Source: Steroidobacter gossypii
GTDB lineage: Bacteria > Pseudomonadota > Gammaproteobacteria > Steroidobacterales > Steroidobacteraceae
Assembly (NCBI RefSeq): GCF_016801985.1
Contig: NZ_JAEVLS010000002.1
Coordinates: forward strand, 1,364,001-1,428,000
Length of the DNA stretch: 64,000 nucleotides
Direction of reading: 5' to 3'
Part shown: positions 62,101 to 64,000 of the stretch, in pieces
Position numbering within the stretch: the first letter of the stretch is position 1
Layout: each line of letters begins with the position of its first letter
The notes under the pieces: model-generated
The model's database searches: none
What the model was told of the DNA's origin: nothing
Seen by the model: the letters and a program-made list of their open reading frames with translations, nothing else
Program-made: the position numbers and the translations under genes

Positions 62101-64000
62101 CGTATCGGTAATAATGTATGTGTCGTTGCCGCCGCGGCCTGCAAGCAAGTTCGCGCCACTGTTGCCAGTGAGTGTGTTCGCCAGATCGTTTCCTGTGCCG
62201 TCGATATCCGCACTGCCGGTGAGAATCACGTGCTCAACATTCGCCGCCAGTACGAACGAGACCGACGATCGCACCGTATCGGTGCCAGCAGATGCCGCTT
62301 CGACGACGAGATCGTCTGCGTGGTCAACGATGTATGTATCGTTGCCCCCACCGCCGGACAGCACGTCGGCCCCTGCACCACCGTCCAGCACATTGGCGCC
62401 GTTGTTGCCGGTAATGGAGTTGTTCAACTCATTGCCGGTGCCGTTGATGGAGCTGGAGCTGGCAAGGATCAGATTCTCGACATTGCTGCTCAGTCTGTGG
62501 CTCACGGTGGACTGCACGGTGTCCACGCCTTGGTCAACATTCTCCGTGACCGCGTCGCCGACATTGTCCACGAAGTACGTATCGTCGCCGGAACCACCGA
62601 CCAGAACGTCCGCTCCGGCACCGCCATTCAATGAATCGGCGCCGTCGCCGCCATAAAGATTATTGATCCCCGAGTTGCCGATCAGAACGTTGTTCAAAGC
62701 GTTGCCAGTACCGTGGGCTGCAGCGCTGCCGGTCAGTGTTAGATTCTCCACGTGATCGGCCAAGGCATAAGTGACGGCAGACTGTACGGTGTCAGTTCCT
62801 TCTTCCACCAGTTCAACGACAAGGTCGTTCACATCGTCCACGATGAACGTGTCGTTGCCGCCGCCACCGATCATCACGTCGGCGCCGGCACTGCCGTTCA
62901 GCGTGTTTGCCGCTGAGTTGCCTGTAAGTGTATTCGCGCCTGAGTTGCCGGTGCCATTGATGGCGTTGGATCCTGTGAGCGTCAGATTCTCCACATGGTT
63001 GGCGAGCGTGTAGGTTACGCTCGATTCCACAGTGTCCACGCCTTGACCGACAAGCTCGTTCACGGTGTCGTTCGTTTGGGCGACGATATACAGGTCATCG
63101 CCCTGGCCGCCGTACATCTGATCCGAGCCGCCGCCACCGTTCAGGACATCGTTACCCTCGCCACCGGTGAGGATGTTGGCGCCACTATTACCCAGCAACA
63201 TATTGTTGAGCGCGTTACCCGTGCCGCTGAGGCTCCCGCTACCTGTCAACGTGAGATTCTCCACGTTGTCTGCTAGGGTGTAATTCACGGAGGCTTCAAC
63301 CGTGTCGATACCCTCTCCGAAATGCTCAACGACAGCATCCGTGGCGTTGTTCACACGATAGAGATCGTTTCCTGCGCCTCCTGAAAGCACGTTGACGCCG
63401 GTGTTGCCCGTCAACACATTGTCTAACGCGTTGCCGATAGCGTCGATGTTCGCAGTGCCGGTGAGCATCAGGTTCTCGACGGTGTCAGTCAGACCATAAG
63501 TAATCGACGACTGAACGGTGTCGACGCCTTCGTCGGTGTTCTCGACGACAACGTCGGCCGTACTTTCGACCACGTATGTGTCGTTGCCGGCGCCGCCTCG
63601 CATGACATCGTTGCCCGCGCCACCATTGAGTACGTTGTTCGCAGCGTTGCCAGTGATGAGATTTTCCAGTGCGTTGCCCGTGCCATTGATGGCTCCCGAG
63701 CCCGTCAACACCAAGTTCTCAATGTTCTCCGACAAGGTGAACGTTGCAGAGGACTGCACGAGGTCGATTCCCTCGTCGACCGCTTCGGTGATGGTCTCGG
63801 TCGTCAGGTTGACGATGTAGATATCGTCTCCCAGGCCGCCGGCGAACGTGTCGCGTCCGCCACCTCCGTCCAAGACATCGTTTCCCGCATCACCGCGTAG
63901 CTGGTTATCGCTGTCATTGCCGATAAGAACATTATCGAGCGCATTACCGATCGCCGTAGCGGCCGCAAAGCCGACCAGCGTCAGATTCTCCACGTTGGCG
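59173..64000 (-). CDS. Giant RTX-repeat secreted protein (3' part, runs off the right edge)
   Basis: Over 1600 residues of an RTX protein are visible and the frame stays open to the window edge, so the N-terminus lies outside. Calcium-binding nonapeptides of the form GGxGxDxLx recur throughout, separated by VENLTLTG-type beta segments. The last 280 residues contain a denser RTX block (GGEGNTLFNGGSGTDTLTGG). A C-terminal module follows with FDFDGLVAAFDAA, SLTNALLAQHLSGSDS and NPGFGTTAQSL, as seen in type I-secreted RTX proteins. Such proteins fold on binding Ca2+ outside the cell and may act as adhesins. No secretion genes are in the window. Confidence 0.92.
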   Translation of the reverse strand, partial: ANVENLTLVGFAAATAIGNALDNVLIGNDSDNQLRGDAGNDVLDGGGGRDTFAGGLGDDIYIVNLTTETITEAVDEGIDLVQSSATFTLSENIENLVLTGSGAINGTGNALENLITGNAANNVLNGGAGNDVMRGGAGNDTYVVESTADVVVENTDEGVDTVQSSITYGLTDTVENLMLTGTANIDAIGNALDNVLTGNTGVNVLSGGAGNDLYRVNNATDAVVEHFGEGIDTVEASVNYTLADNVENLTLTGSGSLSGTGNALNNMLLGNSGANILTGGEGNDVLNGGGGSDQMYGGQGDDLYIVAQTNDTVNELVGQGVDTVESSVTYTLANHVENLTLTGSNAINGTGNSGANTLTGNSAANTLNGSAGADVMIGGGGNDTFIVDDVNDLVVELVEEGTDTVQSAVTYALADHVENLTLTGSAAAHGTGNALNNVLIGNSGINNLYGGDGADSLNGGAGADVLVGGSGDDTYFVDNVGDAVTENVDQGVDTVQSTVSHRLSSNVENLILASSSSINGTGNELNNSITGNNGANVLDGGAGADVLSGGGGNDTYIVDHADDLVVEAASAGTDTVRSSVSFVLAANVEHVILTGSADIDGTGNDLANTLTGNSGANLLAGRGGNDTYIITDTMDVVVEEVDDGIDVVQSSVSFTLGSNVETLTLTGSAAVDGTGNELANVLTGNSAANVLVGGAGNDTLNGGAGADSMSGGLGDDVYVLDNAGDAVTEGVDEGLDTVQSSVTHALAQNVENLTLTGSSSINATGNAAANTLIGNNGANVLDGRAGADSMVGGMGNDTYILDDVGDIVVENAAAGIDTVQVSFSYVLGADIENLMLTGTADIDATGNELANVLTGNSGINTLIGGAGDDTYVIQNAGDLVIELAEAGTDTVQSSLSYSLGNNVENLTLTGAGALNGTGNELDNHLVGNSGANTLIGGAGDDVLDGGTGTDQLIGSSGNDIYVVNTASDVVTEIADEGIDLVQASASYTLGSNVENLTLIGSSSISATGNELSNTLTGNNGANTLNGGAGADTMFGAGGNDTYVVDDAGDVVVESTNGGTDTVQAWLTYALGDNIENLTLMGNANLDATGNDLGNVLTGNGGINVLSGGLGNDTYAIDNLVDTIIEHEDAGIDLIQATISYSLGEHVENLTLMGSSSLSATGNGLDNVLTGNSGANVLLGALGNDTLNGAGGADSMQGGMGDDTYIVDNAADQVIEGAEEGIDLVQSSIAYTLGSHLENLTLTGSRAISGTGNDLDNTLIGNSGANELTGGAGDDVLNGGSGADAMTGGTGNDSYTVDNANDTIIELADEGIDSMTSSLARTLAENIEILFLSGSSHIAGNGNDLANLLRGNSGNNMLTGLGGADILEGAAGNDILVGGEGNTLFNGGSGTDTLTGGLGNELFIGGAGNDTITTDGGADIILFNKGDGQDTIAASTTRDNTISIGGGALYADLLFTKNGDDLVLRIGATDQITLAGYYASESNRSVGTLQMIIEGTSDYDAGSADPTRNGRIESFDFDGLVAAFDAARTADPSLTSWSLTNALLAQHLSGSDSEAMGGDFAYRYGVVGSLADISFTPALAILQNPGFGTTAQSLHAIEALQDSTPRLIA
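60025..63993 (-). repeat. Higher-order RTX array of 90/81/72-residue units
   Basis: Sixteen full units, each starting V/I/L-E-N-L-x-L, occupy this stretch. Counted by hand, they come in three exact lengths: 90 (L), 81 (M) and 72 (S) residues, containing three, two and one RTX nonapeptides. Order in the protein is L M S, L M, L M S, L M S, L M S, L, L. Unit starts on the minus strand are 63993, 63723, 63480, 63264, 62994, 62751, 62481, 62238, 62022, 61752, 61509, 61293, 61023, 60780, 60564 and 60294. The LMS triad is 243 residues (729 bp). A 17th, irregular unit starts at 60024. Confidence 0.92.

Noticed and set aside
60025-63993. Possible CRISPR-like or satellite array
   Set aside because: The repeats are long, divergent and in frame across a single open reading frame with RTX motifs, so they are protein repeats.

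Overview
The window is GC-rich, densely coded DNA from a Gram-negative bacterium. Several things point to a gammaproteobacterium near the Xanthomonadales/Nevskiales (a Steroidobacter-like lineage is my guess): a fused aspartate kinase/diaminopimelate decarboxylase, a copLAB copper operon, a PA3496-type small protein, and three TonB-dependent receptors among many carbohydrate-active enzymes. This placement is inference; no rRNA or other marker gene is present. I found no tRNA, rRNA, CRISPR array, prophage or intact insertion sequence.

Layout. 1-2.0 kb: a decayed surface-protein locus on the minus strand, with an eight-repeat Cys-rich lipoprotein, an Ig-like remnant and a truncated RHS core gene whose 3' end contains a broken copy of the lipoprotein repeat. 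2.4-5.6 kb: a GT4 glycosyltransferase and a glycogen-debranching-type amylo-alpha-1,6-glucosidase. 5.6-10.0 kb: a minus-strand operon (eight-EF-hand protein, haem-type TonB receptor, DUF4198 protein) preceded by a good Fur-box candidate. 10.0-14.0 kb: copL-copA-copB plus a divergent four-EF-hand protein. 14.1-19.0 kb: housekeeping genes (lysine biosynthesis fusion, PA3496 family, SAM hydroxide adenosyltransferase family, MaoC-type hydratase). 19.2-22.9 kb: a divergent serine hydroxymethyltransferase followed by the D-glucarate pathway genes kdgD and gudD.

22.9-36.1 kb is a glycan-utilisation locus: ABC ATPase, GH1 beta-glucosidase, a large discoidin-domain hydrolase-like protein, two ABC permeases, a sugar-binding lipoprotein, a GH144-type endo-beta-1,2-glucanase candidate and an Oar-type TonB receptor. 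Together they could take a glucan (beta-1,2-glucan is the best guess) from the outer membrane through cleavage and import to glucose. 36.2-42.5 kb is a peptide-salvage operon: M19 dipeptidase, ATP-dependent 5-oxoprolinase and an MFS permease that starts at TTG inside the oxoprolinase stop region.

42.5-52.1 kb holds a TPR-GGDEF diguanylate cyclase, a strong rho-independent terminator, a beta-propeller dihaem cytochrome, a divergent MalT-like LuxR regulator and an N-acyl-D-amino-acid deacylase. 52.1-59.0 kb is a FecI-FecR-receptor signalling set co-directional with a phosphodiester-glycosidase/SGNH-hydrolase fusion. From 59.2 kb to the right edge runs the 3' part of a giant RTX protein. Its repeats form an ordered superpattern of 90-, 81- and 72-residue units (steps of exactly one RTX nonapeptide), with a 243-residue (729-bp) period. 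That hierarchy and the broken RHS locus are the most unusual structures in the window.
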